Assembly (NCBI RefSeq): GCF_016887965.1
Contig: NZ_JAFDVD010000022.1
Span: 22,056-86,055 of the forward strand
Source: Phycicoccus sonneratiae
GTDB lineage: Bacteria; Actinomycetota; Actinomycetes; Actinomycetales; Dermatophilaceae
DNA: 64,000 bases
Direction of reading: 5' to 3'
Shown here: piece after piece, positions 7,646-15,738 of the stretch
Numbering within the stretch: position 1 is the stretch's first letter
Layout of the letters: every line of letters begins with the position of its first letter
Position numbers and translations under genes: made by a program
Notes under the pieces: model-generated
What the model was told of the DNA's origin: nothing
Seen by the model: the letters and a program-made list of their open reading frames with translations, nothing else
The model's database searches: none

Positions 7646-9013
7646 GTGATGCCGACCTCGCAGTACGAGCGCAACGCCCACGAGGAGCTCGCCGAGCTGC
7701 TCTCCGCCGTCACGGCGTACGCCGAGGAACGCATCCGGATGGAGCCGCCGCTCGACCGGGTGCGCACCCAGGACGACCTCGACGCCGCGCTCGGCTCGAC
7801 GATCACCGCCGAGGGCATCGGCGGGCGCGAGGCGATGCGCCTGTTCACCGACGAGCTCGCCCCGGCCTGCCTGTCGGTCGACCACCCGCGCTACCTCTCC
7901 TTCATCCCCTGCGCCCCGTCGGACGCCGCCGTCGTCTTCGACCTCGTCGTCGGGGCGTCCTCGATCTACGCGGGGTCCTGGCTCGAGGGGTCGGGCGCCG
8001 TGTGGGCCGAGAACCAGGCGCTGCGCTGGATCGCCGACCTCGTCGGGATGCCCGAGCAGGCCGGCGGGGCGTTCGTGCCGGGCGGGACCATCGGCAACCT
8101 GTCGGCGCTCGTCGCGGCCCGCGGCGCGGCGCGGCACCGGGCCGCCGAGGGGGTGCGGCCGTTCCGCGTCGCGGCGACCGGGGGCGCCCACAGCTCGATC
8201 GCGTCGGCGTGCGAGGTGATGGATGCCGAGCTCGTGGGGGTGCCGGCCGACGAGCTGGGGCGGCTCACCGGGTCCGCCCTGCGGGAGGTGCTCGAGGCGA
8301 ACGGCCCGGAGACTTTCTTCGCCGTCGTCGCGACCGCCGGCACGACGAACTTCGGCATCGTCGACGACCTCGAGTCGGTCGCCGAGGTCTGCCGCGAGCA
8401 CGGCATCTGGTTCCACGTCGACGGCGCGTACGGCGGGGCCGGGCTCGCCGCGCCGTCGGTGCGCGGGCTGTACGCCGGCATCGAGCACTGCGACTCGTTC
8501 ATCGTCGACCCGCACAAGTGGCTCTTCGCGCCCTTCGACTGCTGCGCGCTGCTCTACCGCGAACCGGCGCTGGCCCGGGCGGCCCACACCCAGCGCGCCG
8601 GGTACCTCGACGTCCTCACCGAGGCGCCGGAGTGGAACCCGACCGACTACTCGGTCGGCCTCACCCGGCGGGCGCGCGGCCTGCCGTTCTGGTTCTCGCT
8701 CGTCGTCAACGGCACCGACGCGTACTCGGCGGCGGTCGAGCGCACGCTCGACGTGGCGCGCTACGCCGAGGCCGAGGTGGCCCGCCGCCCCGAGCTCGAG
8801 CTGGTCCGGGAGCGGGACCTGTCGGTCGTCGTCTTCCGGCGGCTCGGGTGGGGCCCGGGCGACTACCAGGCGTGGTCGGACCGGATGCTCGCCGACGAGT
8901 TCGCCTTCGTCGTGCCCACGTCGCACGACGGCGAGACCCTCGCGCGCTTCGCGATCGTCAACCCCGCGACGACCGAGGCCGACATCGCCGCCATCCTCGA
9001 CTCGATGGCCTGA
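7646..9013 (+). CDS. PLP-dependent decarboxylase (aromatic-L-amino-acid decarboxylase family)
   Basis: 455 residues of the group II amino-acid decarboxylase family. The cofactor lysine is Lys291 in VDPHKWLF, Asp259 in HVDGAYGG contacts the pyridine nitrogen, and His182 stacks on the ring. The likely reaction is decarboxylation of an amino acid to an amine, but some relatives act as aldehyde synthases or sulfinate decarboxylases, so substrate is open. GTG at 7646 or ATG at 7649 are both possible starts. It stands alone, with a promoter inside the previous stop. Confidence 0.88.
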   Translation: MMPTSQYERNAHEELAELLSAVTAYAEERIRMEPPLDRVRTQDDLDAALGSTITAEGIGGREAMRLFTDELAPACLSVDHPRYLSFIPCAPSDAAVVFDLVVGASSIYAGSWLEGSGAVWAENQALRWIADLVGMPEQAGGAFVPGGTIGNLSALVAARGAARHRAAEGVRPFRVAATGGAHSSIASACEVMDAELVGVPADELGRLTGSALREVLEANGPETFFAVVATAGTTNFGIVDDLESVAEVCREHGIWFHVDGAYGGAGLAAPSVRGLYAGIEHCDSFIVDPHKWLFAPFDCCALLYREPALARAAHTQRAGYLDVLTEAPEWNPTDYSVGLTRRARGLPFWFSLVVNGTDAYSAAVERTLDVARYAEAEVARRPELELVRERDLSVVVFRRLGWGPGDYQAWSDRMLADEFAFVVPTSHDGETLARFAIVNPATTEADIAAILDSMA

Positions 9014-9146
9014 GCCCGCGCGGGTCCGGGCCCGGTCCGCTGGGGTTCGTGGGGTCGGTGTGACTCGTGAGTCGTCCGTTCGGCTCGATGTCCAGCCGAC
9101 ACGCGGACCGGTCCGTCAGCGGAATGACACGACTGTCATTCGGCGG

Positions 9147-9152
9147 CTACAG
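9147..9152 (+). promoter_or_regulatory. Putative -10 of the DUF3263 gene
   Basis: TACAGT lies about 40 nt before the GTG start, leaving a short leader that contains GGGAAGGG. The upstream 120 bp hold no gene. Confidence 0.45.
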
Positions 9153-9193
9153 TGAGGGCCGCAGCCGCACGCAGGGAAGGGTCGAGTACACAC

Positions 9194-9487
9194 GTGAGTG
9201 CCGCGTCCGAACAGGTCACGCCCGTCGTCGGCGCGCCGGAGCTCTCCGAGCGCGACCGCGAGGTCCTTGCCTTCGAGCGCCAGTGGTGGAAGTACGCCGG
9301 CTCGAAGGAGACGGCCATCAAGGAGCTCTTCGACATGAGCTCGACCCGCTACTACCAGGTGCTCAACGCGCTCATCGACAACCCCGTCGCGCTCGCCCAC
9401 GACCCGATGCTCGTCAAGCGGCTCCGACGCCTGCGCGCCAGCCGCCAGCGCGCCCGCTCGGCCCGGCGCCTCGGTCTGGAGCCCTGA
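9194..9487 (+). CDS. DUF3263 helix-turn-helix protein
   Basis: 97 residues. The region 15-65 (LSERDREVLAFERQWW...KETAIKELFDMSSTRYYQVLNALID) is the DUF3263 domain, a small actinobacterial fold that looks like a helix-turn-helix. The tail is very basic (RLRRLRASRQRARSARR). It is probably a small DNA-binding protein, but no target is known to me. The GTG was chosen for the GGGAAGGG upstream and because the domain begins soon after. A strong terminator follows. Confidence 0.8.
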   Translation: MSAASEQVTPVVGAPELSERDREVLAFERQWWKYAGSKETAIKELFDMSSTRYYQVLNALIDNPVALAHDPMLVKRLRRLRASRQRARSARRLGLEP

Positions 9488-9512
9488 GCCGGCGACCCCC
9501 CCCCGTACCAGC

Positions 9513-9546
9513 GACGCCCGTCCGTGAGGGAAGCCGGACGGGCGTC
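9513..9546. terminator. Strong hairpin terminator
   Basis: GACGCCCGTCCG (9513-9524) and CGGACGGGCGTC (9535-9546) form a perfect 12-bp stem with a 10-nt loop. It is placed between the convergent DUF3263 and DUF3349 genes and can serve both. Confidence 0.85.
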
Positions 9547-9624
9547 TCTGCGTCCGCCCCCGCTCCGGTCGAGGTGATGTCCGACCGGGACGAGGTCGGG
9601 TTTCACCTCGACCCGATCCGCGGG

Positions 9625-10215
9625 TCAGGGGAGGTCGGGGTCGGGGAACTCGACCGGCCAGCCCTTCTTGGCCAGCTGGTCGCGCACCCGCTTGAGGTCC
9701 TTGGCGCTCGGGTCGGCGTGCGTGTACGACGTGATGGCCGCCGCGATGTCGGACGGCCCCGCCGGGCTGACGTCGGCCCGGCGCAGCGCCTTGGCGACCT
9801 TCTTGACCTCCGAGCGGGTGAGCCGGCGCTCGAGCAGCGCGAGCAGCGGCACGTAGTCGTGCTCGGGCACGCCGCCCGGGTACCCCTCGCGCAGCCAGTT
9901 GACGATGCGGGCCAGCGGCGAGCCCTCGCGCGGCGGCGCCTCGTCCTCCTCCTCCTCGATGCCCCCGAGCGGCCAGCCACCGAGCGCGAGCTTGGCCGAC
10001 ACCTGGCGCAGCTGCTCGTCCTCGGGGACCAGGGCGCGAACGGCCTTGCGGGACAGCACCTTCTCGGCGGCGAGCTTGCGGAGGACGTCGTGGGCCGCCT
10101 CGGTGCCGAGCCGCTCCTGGAGGATGGCGCCGAGCGCCGCGGCCTCCGCGTCGGCGACGCCGTCCGGGAAGCCCTCGCGGATGTGGGCGATGACCGAGTG
10201 GGACAGCTGGGACAT
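9625..10215 (-). CDS. Protein with duplicated DUF3349 domain
   Basis: 196 residues made of two similar halves. IREGFPDGV...ILQERL in the first half matches LREGYPGGV...LLERRL in the second, and each half ends in a related LALGGWPLG / LAKKGWPVE segment; an acidic EEEEDE linker separates them. DUF3349 is a small helical actinobacterial family of unknown function that usually occurs as a single copy. The ATG follows the stop of the small membrane protein by 8 nt, making it the third gene of the pit operon. No signal or membrane segment. Confidence 0.8.
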   Translation of the reverse strand: MSQLSHSVIAHIREGFPDGVADAEAAALGAILQERLGTEAAHDVLRKLAAEKVLSRKAVRALVPEDEQLRQVSAKLALGGWPLGGIEEEEDEAPPREGSPLARIVNWLREGYPGGVPEHDYVPLLALLERRLTRSEVKKVAKALRRADVSPAGPSDIAAAITSYTHADPSAKDLKRVRDQLAKKGWPVEFPDPDLP

Positions 10216-10223
10216 GGGGTGGC

Positions 10224-10523
10224 TCACTTCTTGTCGACGATGGTCGGGAGGATGTTCTCGAAGCTCACGGCCTTCCCGAAGCCGCTCGCGACGATGAGGA
10301 CGAGGCCGAGGACCACCCCGCCCGCGACGACGAGGATGAGCAGGCCGGCGAGCGCCCGCCCGAGCGGCGTGTAGTGCGGGGCGGTGTCGCCGTCGGCCGG
10401 GGTCGCGCCGATGGTCAGGAGCCGCATCGCGAGGGCGTAGACGACGGGCAGGCCGGCGCCGAAGACGAGGCCGGCGCCGAGGACCTTGCCGGCCCCCTCG
10501 AGGGCGAGCGTCAGGCTGTTCAT
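10224..10523 (-). CDS. Small membrane protein of the pit operon
   Basis: 99 residues with two hydrophobic segments, about residues 15-38 and 58-83, and a short charged tail ending in VDKK. GAGAGGA precedes the ATG. It sits 17 nt after pit and 8 nt before the DUF3349 gene, so it may be an accessory subunit for phosphate transport. I know similar small proteins beside pit genes in actinomycetes only as uncharacterised. Confidence 0.75.
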   Translation of the reverse strand: MNSLTLALEGAGKVLGAGLVFGAGLPVVYALAMRLLTIGATPADGDTAPHYTPLGRALAGLLILVVAGGVVLGLVLIVASGFGKAVSFENILPTIVDKK

Positions 10524-10540
10524 GGTGTCGGTCCTCTCCG

Positions 10541-11773
10541 TCAGCGGGTCGGGGTCTTGGTGGGGGCGGCGCTCTGCTCGGGGCTGCCGGCGGCCGGCGC
10601 ACCCCAGTCGTCGGTGACGTTGTGCGCGCCGACGTGCTGCAGCCGCGAGCGGCGGTACATCCACCCGGACGCGGCACAGAGGATGGCGAAGACGAGCAGT
10701 GCGCCCGCGACCCCGCCGAGGGTGTGGCCGATCCACCACATGACCGCACCCATGCCGGCGGCGATGGGGAAGGTCAGCGCCCAGGCGACGACCATCCGGC
10801 CGGCGGTCGCCCACCGGACGTGGGTGCCACGGCCGAGGCCGCCGCCGAGCACCGAGCCGGTGGCGACGTGGGTCGTCGAGAGCGCGAAGCCGAGGTGGCT
10901 CGAGGCGAGGAGGACCGCGGCCGTCGCGCCGTCGCTCGACAGGCCCTGGCGCGGGGTGATGTCGACCAGGCCCTTGCCGAGCGTGCGGATGATCCGCCAC
11001 CCGCCGATGTACGTGCCCAGGGCGATGGCCAGCGCGGCGCTGATCTTGACCCAGATCGGCACGGCGTCGGTGCGGTCCCAGTGGCCGCTCGCGATGAGCG
11101 CGAGGGTCATGACGCCCATCGTCTTCTGGGCGTCGTTCGTGCCGTGGGCGATGGACACGAGCGACGCGCTGCCGATCTGGCCCCAGCGGAAGTACCGCTC
11201 CTCGAGCCGGTGCATCACCGAGTTCGTCAGCTTGTGCACGAGCCAGCAGCCGACGAACGCGACGGCCATCGCGACGACCGGCGAGAGCAGCGAGGGCAGG
11301 AGGATCTTGCCGACGACGCCGTCGAGCTTCGTGCCGTCGCCGGTCCACTTGACGCCCGCGAAGCCCAGGCCCGCGGCGCCGGCGCCGGTGAGGCCGCCGA
11401 GCAGCGCGTGCGACGAGCTGGACGGCAGGCCGAGGAGCCAGGTCGCGAGGTTCCAGACGATCCCGCCGACGAGGCCGGCGAGGACGATGAGCAGGAGGGC
11501 CTGCCCGCCGCCGGTCAGCAGCTCGGGGCGTGGCGCCCCAGACTTGTCCTGGATCTTGATGACGGCGTTCGACACGGTGAGCGCGACCTCGACGGAGAGG
11601 AAGGCCCCGACGAGGTTGAGGACGGCGGAGAGGCCGACCGCCACCTTGGGCGCGAGGGCCCCGGTGGAGATCGAGGCCGCCATCGCGTTGGCCGTGTCGT
11701 GGAAGCCGTTCGTGAAGTCGAAGGCCAGTGCCGTCACGATGACGAGCACGAGGATGATGGTCGCTGCGTCCAC
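10541..11773 (-). CDS. pit: Inorganic phosphate transporter, PiT family
   Basis: Proton- or cation-coupled uptake of (metal-)phosphate. 410 residues from the chosen GTG, with about ten membrane segments and the two inverted PiT signatures: DFTNGFHDTANAMA near the N-terminus and SIAHGTNDAQKTMG near the middle, each with the essential Asp/Asn. The start is uncertain. GTG at 11773 places the first helix at residue 4, as in relatives; GTG at 11797 and a codon at 11830 would add 8 or 19 residues. First of three same-strand genes with the small membrane protein and DUF3349. Confidence 0.93.
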   Translation of the reverse strand: MDAATIILVLVIVTALAFDFTNGFHDTANAMAASISTGALAPKVAVGLSAVLNLVGAFLSVEVALTVSNAVIKIQDKSGAPRPELLTGGGQALLLIVLAGLVGGIVWNLATWLLGLPSSSSHALLGGLTGAGAAGLGFAGVKWTGDGTKLDGVVGKILLPSLLSPVVAMAVAFVGCWLVHKLTNSVMHRLEERYFRWGQIGSASLVSIAHGTNDAQKTMGVMTLALIASGHWDRTDAVPIWVKISAALAIALGTYIGGWRIIRTLGKGLVDITPRQGLSSDGATAAVLLASSHLGFALSTTHVATGSVLGGGLGRGTHVRWATAGRMVVAWALTFPIAAGMGAVMWWIGHTLGGVAGALLVFAILCAASGWMYRRSRLQHVGAHNVTDDWGAPAAGSPEQSAAPTKTPTR

Positions 11774-11895
11774 GAGGCACCAGTGTGGGGTGGACACGGC
11801 GGCTTCACCAAGGTGGGGGGTGCCGTTCACCCGTTGTTCACCTTCGCGCGGGGCGCCCGGTGCCCACGGGGCGGGTGGGCTGACACGATGGCGCG

Positions 11896-12360
11896 ATGAG
11901 CGACCTGGACTGGAGCACGCCGGACGGACTCGCGGCGATCGGGGAGCACCTCGCGGCCCGGATCGAGGGATGGCGCGAGCCGGTCGCCCACGCGGTGGGG
12001 CTCTCGCCGGCCACCTCCTCGCCGGAGTGGGACTTCCGGCACGTCAACGCGCCGGGGGAGCGGCACCGGCTGCCGGCCGTCGTGCTCGCGACGATCCTCG
12101 GCCACGACGGCTCGACGGCCACCCTGGCGCTCTCGCGGGGCGACCTCGCCGCGGCGGTCGAGTCGCTCGCCCCCGCCGAGGCGTGCACCGAGCGCGAGCA
12201 CCCCAACCTCGCCGCGTGGCGGGAGGTGCTCCACGAGCTCGACGGCAACCCGGCCCGGGAGGCGGTCGCCGTCTTCGTCGCGGACCTCGAGGACCCCGTC
12301 GCCTCCGAGGCCGACGCCTCGCTGCGCGTGCACCTGGGCGGCGCGACCCCCGAGCTCTGA
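11896..12360 (+). CDS. Uncharacterised cytoplasmic protein
   Basis: 154 residues, acidic, with no signal peptide or membrane segment. Recognisable stretches are WSTPDGLAAIGEHLAARIEGW at the N-terminus (cited here only as a helix) and a central region rich in small residues. No family recognised. CACGAT lies 6 nt before the ATG with no Shine-Dalgarno, fitting the leaderless pattern of the window. Codon use is like the neighbours. It is divergent from pit and followed by the operator-like inverted repeat of the ABC operon. Confidence 0.65.
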   Translation: MSDLDWSTPDGLAAIGEHLAARIEGWREPVAHAVGLSPATSSPEWDFRHVNAPGERHRLPAVVLATILGHDGSTATLALSRGDLAAAVESLAPAEACTEREHPNLAAWREVLHELDGNPAREAVAVFVADLEDPVASEADASLRVHLGGATPEL

Positions 12361-12372
12361 GCACCCGAACGA

Positions 12373-12400
12373 CAACAATCGACACATTCGTCGATTGTTG
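12373..12400. promoter_or_regulatory. Perfect inverted repeat, operator copy 1
   Basis: CAACAATCGAC and GTCGATTGTTG form 11-bp perfect arms around ACATTC. It contains the 15-mer GACACATTCGTCGAT, which recurs at 12437. It lies 13 nt after the preceding stop, so it could also end that transcript. Confidence 0.65.
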
Positions 12401-12436
12401 GACGGCCGGTGGACGGGTCCGGGAGCGACGACACGT

Positions 12437-12451
12437 GACACATTCGTCGAT
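12437..12451. promoter_or_regulatory. Operator copy 2 upstream of the ABC operon
   Basis: A second exact GACACATTCGTCGAT, 56 bp from the first (about five helical turns), 156 bp before the binding-protein gene. GACGACA (12427-12433) and TGTCGTC (12455-12461) flank it as a looser inverted pair. Two sites on the same helix face suggest cooperative repressor binding. Confidence 0.55.
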
Positions 12452-12606
12452 GGATGTCGTCCGCGGCCCCGTCGGCGGTGTGAAAAACATGCGCAGGAGA
12501 CGTCATCGGCGGACTTTTCTGTGCAAGGGTCGTCGGCGAGCGGGCACAGCGGCGTGACCCGCACCGGCGCCCGGCGCCGGTACCTCGTCCAGGAGGGGGA
12601 CCCCCG

Positions 12607-14037
12607 ATGACGCGTCCGTCCGTCGTGGCCCGGCTCGCGCTGTGCGGCCTGGCCACCAGTGCCCTGCTGTCCGGCTGCGTCGGCGCCAAGGAGGCCGGCG
12701 ACGCCGCCGACCCGAGCGCCAACGCCGACGCCAAGGACGTCACGCTGGTCGTCAGCGCCAACGACGTCAAGGGCGGCAAGAACGCCGCCGAGGCGGCCTG
12801 GATCGAGGACGAGGTCATCCCGGCCTTCGTCGCCCAGCAGAAGGCCAAGGGCGTCACCGCGAAGGTCACGTTCAACGGCGCCGGCGTCGAGGACGAGCAG
12901 TACAAGACCAAGCTCGAGCTCAACCTGCGCACCGGCAGCGGCTCCGACGTCTTCGCCGCCGACGGCATCTGGCTCGGCGAGCTCGCCGCCGCCGGGTACG
13001 TCAAGCCGCTCGACGACGTCGTCGGCGACGCCGCGAAGGACTGGGACGGCTGGGACCAGATCTCCGAGGCCGTCCAGGCCAACCTCTCCTTCAAGGACCA
13101 GCGCTACGGCATCCCCAACGGCACCGACGGCCGGGTCCTCTACGTCAACAAGACCCTCTTCGCCAAGGCCGGGCTCCCTGCCGACTGGCAGCCGACGTCG
13201 TGGGACGAGGTCCTCGACGCCGCCCGCGCCCTGAAGAAGCTCGACGGCGTCACGCCGCTGCAGGTTAACGCCGGCGTCCCGATGGGCGAGGCGACGACGG
13301 CGCAGGGCTTCCTCCCGCTGCTCGCCGGCACCGGGGCGCCGCTCTACGACGAGGCCAAGGGGACCTGGCAGGGCGCGACCCCCGGCGTCACCGACGTCCT
13401 CGACTTCTACCGGCAGGTCTACGGCGAGGGCCTCGGCGACCCCCGGATGCAGCAGGACAAGGCCGGTCGCGACCAGTCCTTCGCCGAGTTCGCGCAGAAC
13501 AAGATCGGCATCCTCGCCGAGGGCGACTACTTCTGGCGCTCGGTCATCTGCCCGAGCGAGGAGGACTGCGGCGCCACCTCCATGAAGAACCGCGATGAGG
13601 TCGTCGGCTGGGCCAAGATCCCGGCGAAGCAGCCCGGCACCGGCGTCGGCGGCCAGGACTTCGTCAGCGTCTCCGGCGGGGCCGGCTGGATGCTCAGCCC
13701 GAAGACGAAGTACCCGCAGCAGGCCTGGGAGCTCATGGCGCTGATGTCCTCGAAGGAGATGCAGGAGAAGCTCAGCGAGGCCCAGATCCGGGTGTCCGCC
13801 CGGGCCGACGTCAACGCCGAGACGCTGGAGAACGACCCGCTGCTGTCCTTCATCAGTGAGCAGGTGCTGCCCATCACCACCTACCGGCCGTCCGACGAGG
13901 CCTACAACGAGGTCTCGCTCGCCATCCAGCAGGCGACGGCCGACGTCGTCTCCGGGAAGAGCCCGCAGGAGGCGGCGGCCACCTACGCGAAGTCCCTGAC
14001 CGAGGCCGTCGGTGCCGAGCACGTCGCCGGCGGCTGA
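12607..14037 (+). CDS. ABC transporter substrate-binding lipoprotein (sugar type)
   Basis: 476 residues. The lipobox LSGC (Cys24) follows a hydrophobic signal, so the mature protein is tethered outside the membrane. The body is a family 1 solute-binding fold (UgpB/MalE type), with features such as YGIPNGTDGRVLYVNK and a C-terminal domain rich in Trp and Gly. A strong GGAGGGGG precedes the ATG. It heads the operon and would deliver a glycan or glycoside to the permeases encoded next. It is longer than typical maltose-binding proteins, with a CPSEEDCG insert near residue 315. Confidence 0.9.
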   Translation: MTRPSVVARLALCGLATSALLSGCVGAKEAGDAADPSANADAKDVTLVVSANDVKGGKNAAEAAWIEDEVIPAFVAQQKAKGVTAKVTFNGAGVEDEQYKTKLELNLRTGSGSDVFAADGIWLGELAAAGYVKPLDDVVGDAAKDWDGWDQISEAVQANLSFKDQRYGIPNGTDGRVLYVNKTLFAKAGLPADWQPTSWDEVLDAARALKKLDGVTPLQVNAGVPMGEATTAQGFLPLLAGTGAPLYDEAKGTWQGATPGVTDVLDFYRQVYGEGLGDPRMQQDKAGRDQSFAEFAQNKIGILAEGDYFWRSVICPSEEDCGATSMKNRDEVVGWAKIPAKQPGTGVGGQDFVSVSGGAGWMLSPKTKYPQQAWELMALMSSKEMQEKLSEAQIRVSARADVNAETLENDPLLSFISEQVLPITTYRPSDEAYNEVSLAIQQATADVVSGKSPQEAAATYAKSLTEAVGAEHVAGG

Positions 14038-14914
14038 GCGCGACGTCGCGGGGCTGGGGCGCGCCCGGGCCCTCGGGTTCGTCGCGCCGGCCCTGGTCGT
14101 CATCGGGGTCTTCCTCGTCTTCCCCGCGGTCTGGACCCTCTACCTCGGCCTGCTCGACTACTCGCTGACCGGCGCCGGCGCGCAGGCCCCGACCTTCGTC
14201 GGCCTCGGCAACTACACCGAGGCGCTCGGCGACCCCGCGTTCACCCGCTCGCTCGGGCTGACGCTGGTGTACGTCGGCGGCTCGGCGGTCCTCGGCCAGA
14301 ACGTCCTCGGCTTCGCGCTCGCCTGGCGGCTGCGTGGCGCGGGGAAGGTCGTCCGCTCCGGTCTCACCGTGCTCGTCCTCCTCGCGTGGATCCTCCCCGG
14401 CTCGGTCGTCGCCTTCCTCTGGCAGGCGCTGCTCGACCGCCGCGGCGGCACCCTCAACGCGCTGCTCGGCACGACCGACCAGGCGTGGGTCCTCGACCAC
14501 CCGATGTGGGTCATCGTCGTCTTCAACATCTGGCGCGGGACGGCGTTCTCGATGCTGCTCTACACGGCCGCGCTGTCGTCGGTGCCGCGCTCGCACCTCG
14601 AGGTGGCCCGGATGTCCGGGGCGAGCGGCTGGCAGCAGCTGCGCGACGTCGTGCTGCCGACCGTGCGGCGGCACGTCCTGACGAACACCCTGCTCATCAC
14701 CTTGTGGACGTTCAACGACTTCTCGCCGTACCTGCTGACCGGCGGCGGGCCGAACGGGGCGAGCGAGATCCTCCCGGTCTACGTCTACCGCGAGGCGATC
14801 ATCGGCGGCCACCTCGGCTACGGCTCGGCCATCTCCCTCCTGCTGCTCCTCGCCAACCTCGTCATCGCGGTGTTCTACCTCCGGGTGCTGCGCGGCCGGA
14901 CGGAGGCGACGTGA
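14012..14914 (+). CDS. ABC sugar permease, MalF/UgpA type
   Basis: 300 residues and six membrane segments. The EAA coupling loop LEVARMSGASGWQQLRDVVLP (given only as positions about 200-220) meets the ATPase. The GTG start lies 26 nt inside the end of the binding-protein gene. It forms a heterodimer with the next gene's product. Confidence 0.9.
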   Translation: MPSTSPAAERDVAGLGRARALGFVAPALVVIGVFLVFPAVWTLYLGLLDYSLTGAGAQAPTFVGLGNYTEALGDPAFTRSLGLTLVYVGGSAVLGQNVLGFALAWRLRGAGKVVRSGLTVLVLLAWILPGSVVAFLWQALLDRRGGTLNALLGTTDQAWVLDHPMWVIVVFNIWRGTAFSMLLYTAALSSVPRSHLEVARMSGASGWQQLRDVVLPTVRRHVLTNTLLITLWTFNDFSPYLLTGGGPNGASEILPVYVYREAIIGGHLGYGSAISLLLLLANLVIAVFYLRVLRGRTEAT

Positions 14915-15738
14915 ACCCCGTCGTGCGCACGCTGCTCAGCCGGGTCGGCGGGTACGTCGGCGCCTGCCTGCTCGTCGTGTTCTTCGCGCTGCCGCTGCTC
15001 TGGCTCGTGCTCACCCCGTTCACGCCGAACCCCACGTACCGGGCCTCGCTCTCGGGCGTCACGCTCGACAACTTCCGCGCGCTCGTCGACAACCCGCAGG
15101 TCTGGCCCTCGATCCGCAACAGCCTCGTGCTCGCCGGCGGGTCGGCGCTGCTCGTCGTCGCCCTCGCGGCCCTCGCGGCGTACGCGCTGAGCCGGGTGCG
15201 CGTGCCCGGGCGCGACCAGCTGCTCTACGCGCTGCTCCTGCTGTCCTCCATCGTCACCGGGACCGCGGCGATGGTGCCCCTGTTCCTCATGCTCTTCCAG
15301 CTCGGCCTCATCGACCGGCAGGTGGGCGTGGTCCTCGTCCTCACCGGCGGGCTGCTGCCGGCGGCCGTGTTCATGCTCAAGGACTTCGTCGACTCCGTGC
15401 CCCGCTCCTACGAGGAGTCGGCCCGCGTCTTCGGCGCCAAGCCGAACCAGGTGCTGCGGCACGTCGTGCTGCCGGTCATCCGACCGGGGATGGCGACCGT
15501 CGGCGTCTGGGCCCTCGTGCAGGTGTGGGGCAACTTCCTCGTCCCGTACGTGCTCCTCGCCAACCCGTCGAAGCAGCCGGCGGCCGTCGTCATGTACACG
15601 TTCTACGACGCCGGCGGCCAGCCCGACTTCGCCCTCATCTCGACCTTCGCGCTCGTGTACTCGGTGCCGGTGGTCCTGCTCTACCTCGTCGTCAACCGCC
15701 GCTACGGCTTCGCGTTCCAGGGAGGGATCAAGGGCTGA
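14911..15738 (+). CDS. ABC sugar permease, MalG/UgpE type
   Basis: 275 residues and six membrane segments, shorter at the N-terminus than MalF types. The EAA loop is near residue 165-185 (YEESARVFGAKPNQVLRHVV). GTG overlaps the previous stop as GTGA. It partners with the preceding permease to make the channel. Confidence 0.9.
   Translation: MNPVVRTLLSRVGGYVGACLLVVFFALPLLWLVLTPFTPNPTYRASLSGVTLDNFRALVDNPQVWPSIRNSLVLAGGSALLVVALAALAAYALSRVRVPGRDQLLYALLLLSSIVTGTAAMVPLFLMLFQLGLIDRQVGVVLVLTGGLLPAAVFMLKDFVDSVPRSYEESARVFGAKPNQVLRHVVLPVIRPGMATVGVWALVQVWGNFLVPYVLLANPSKQPAAVVMYTFYDAGGQPDFALISTFALVYSVPVVLLYLVVNRRYGFAFQGGIKG

Noticed and set aside
6911..8926. 671-codon minus-strand open frame
   Set aside because: Antisense to the HAD and decarboxylase genes, both with catalytic motifs in place.
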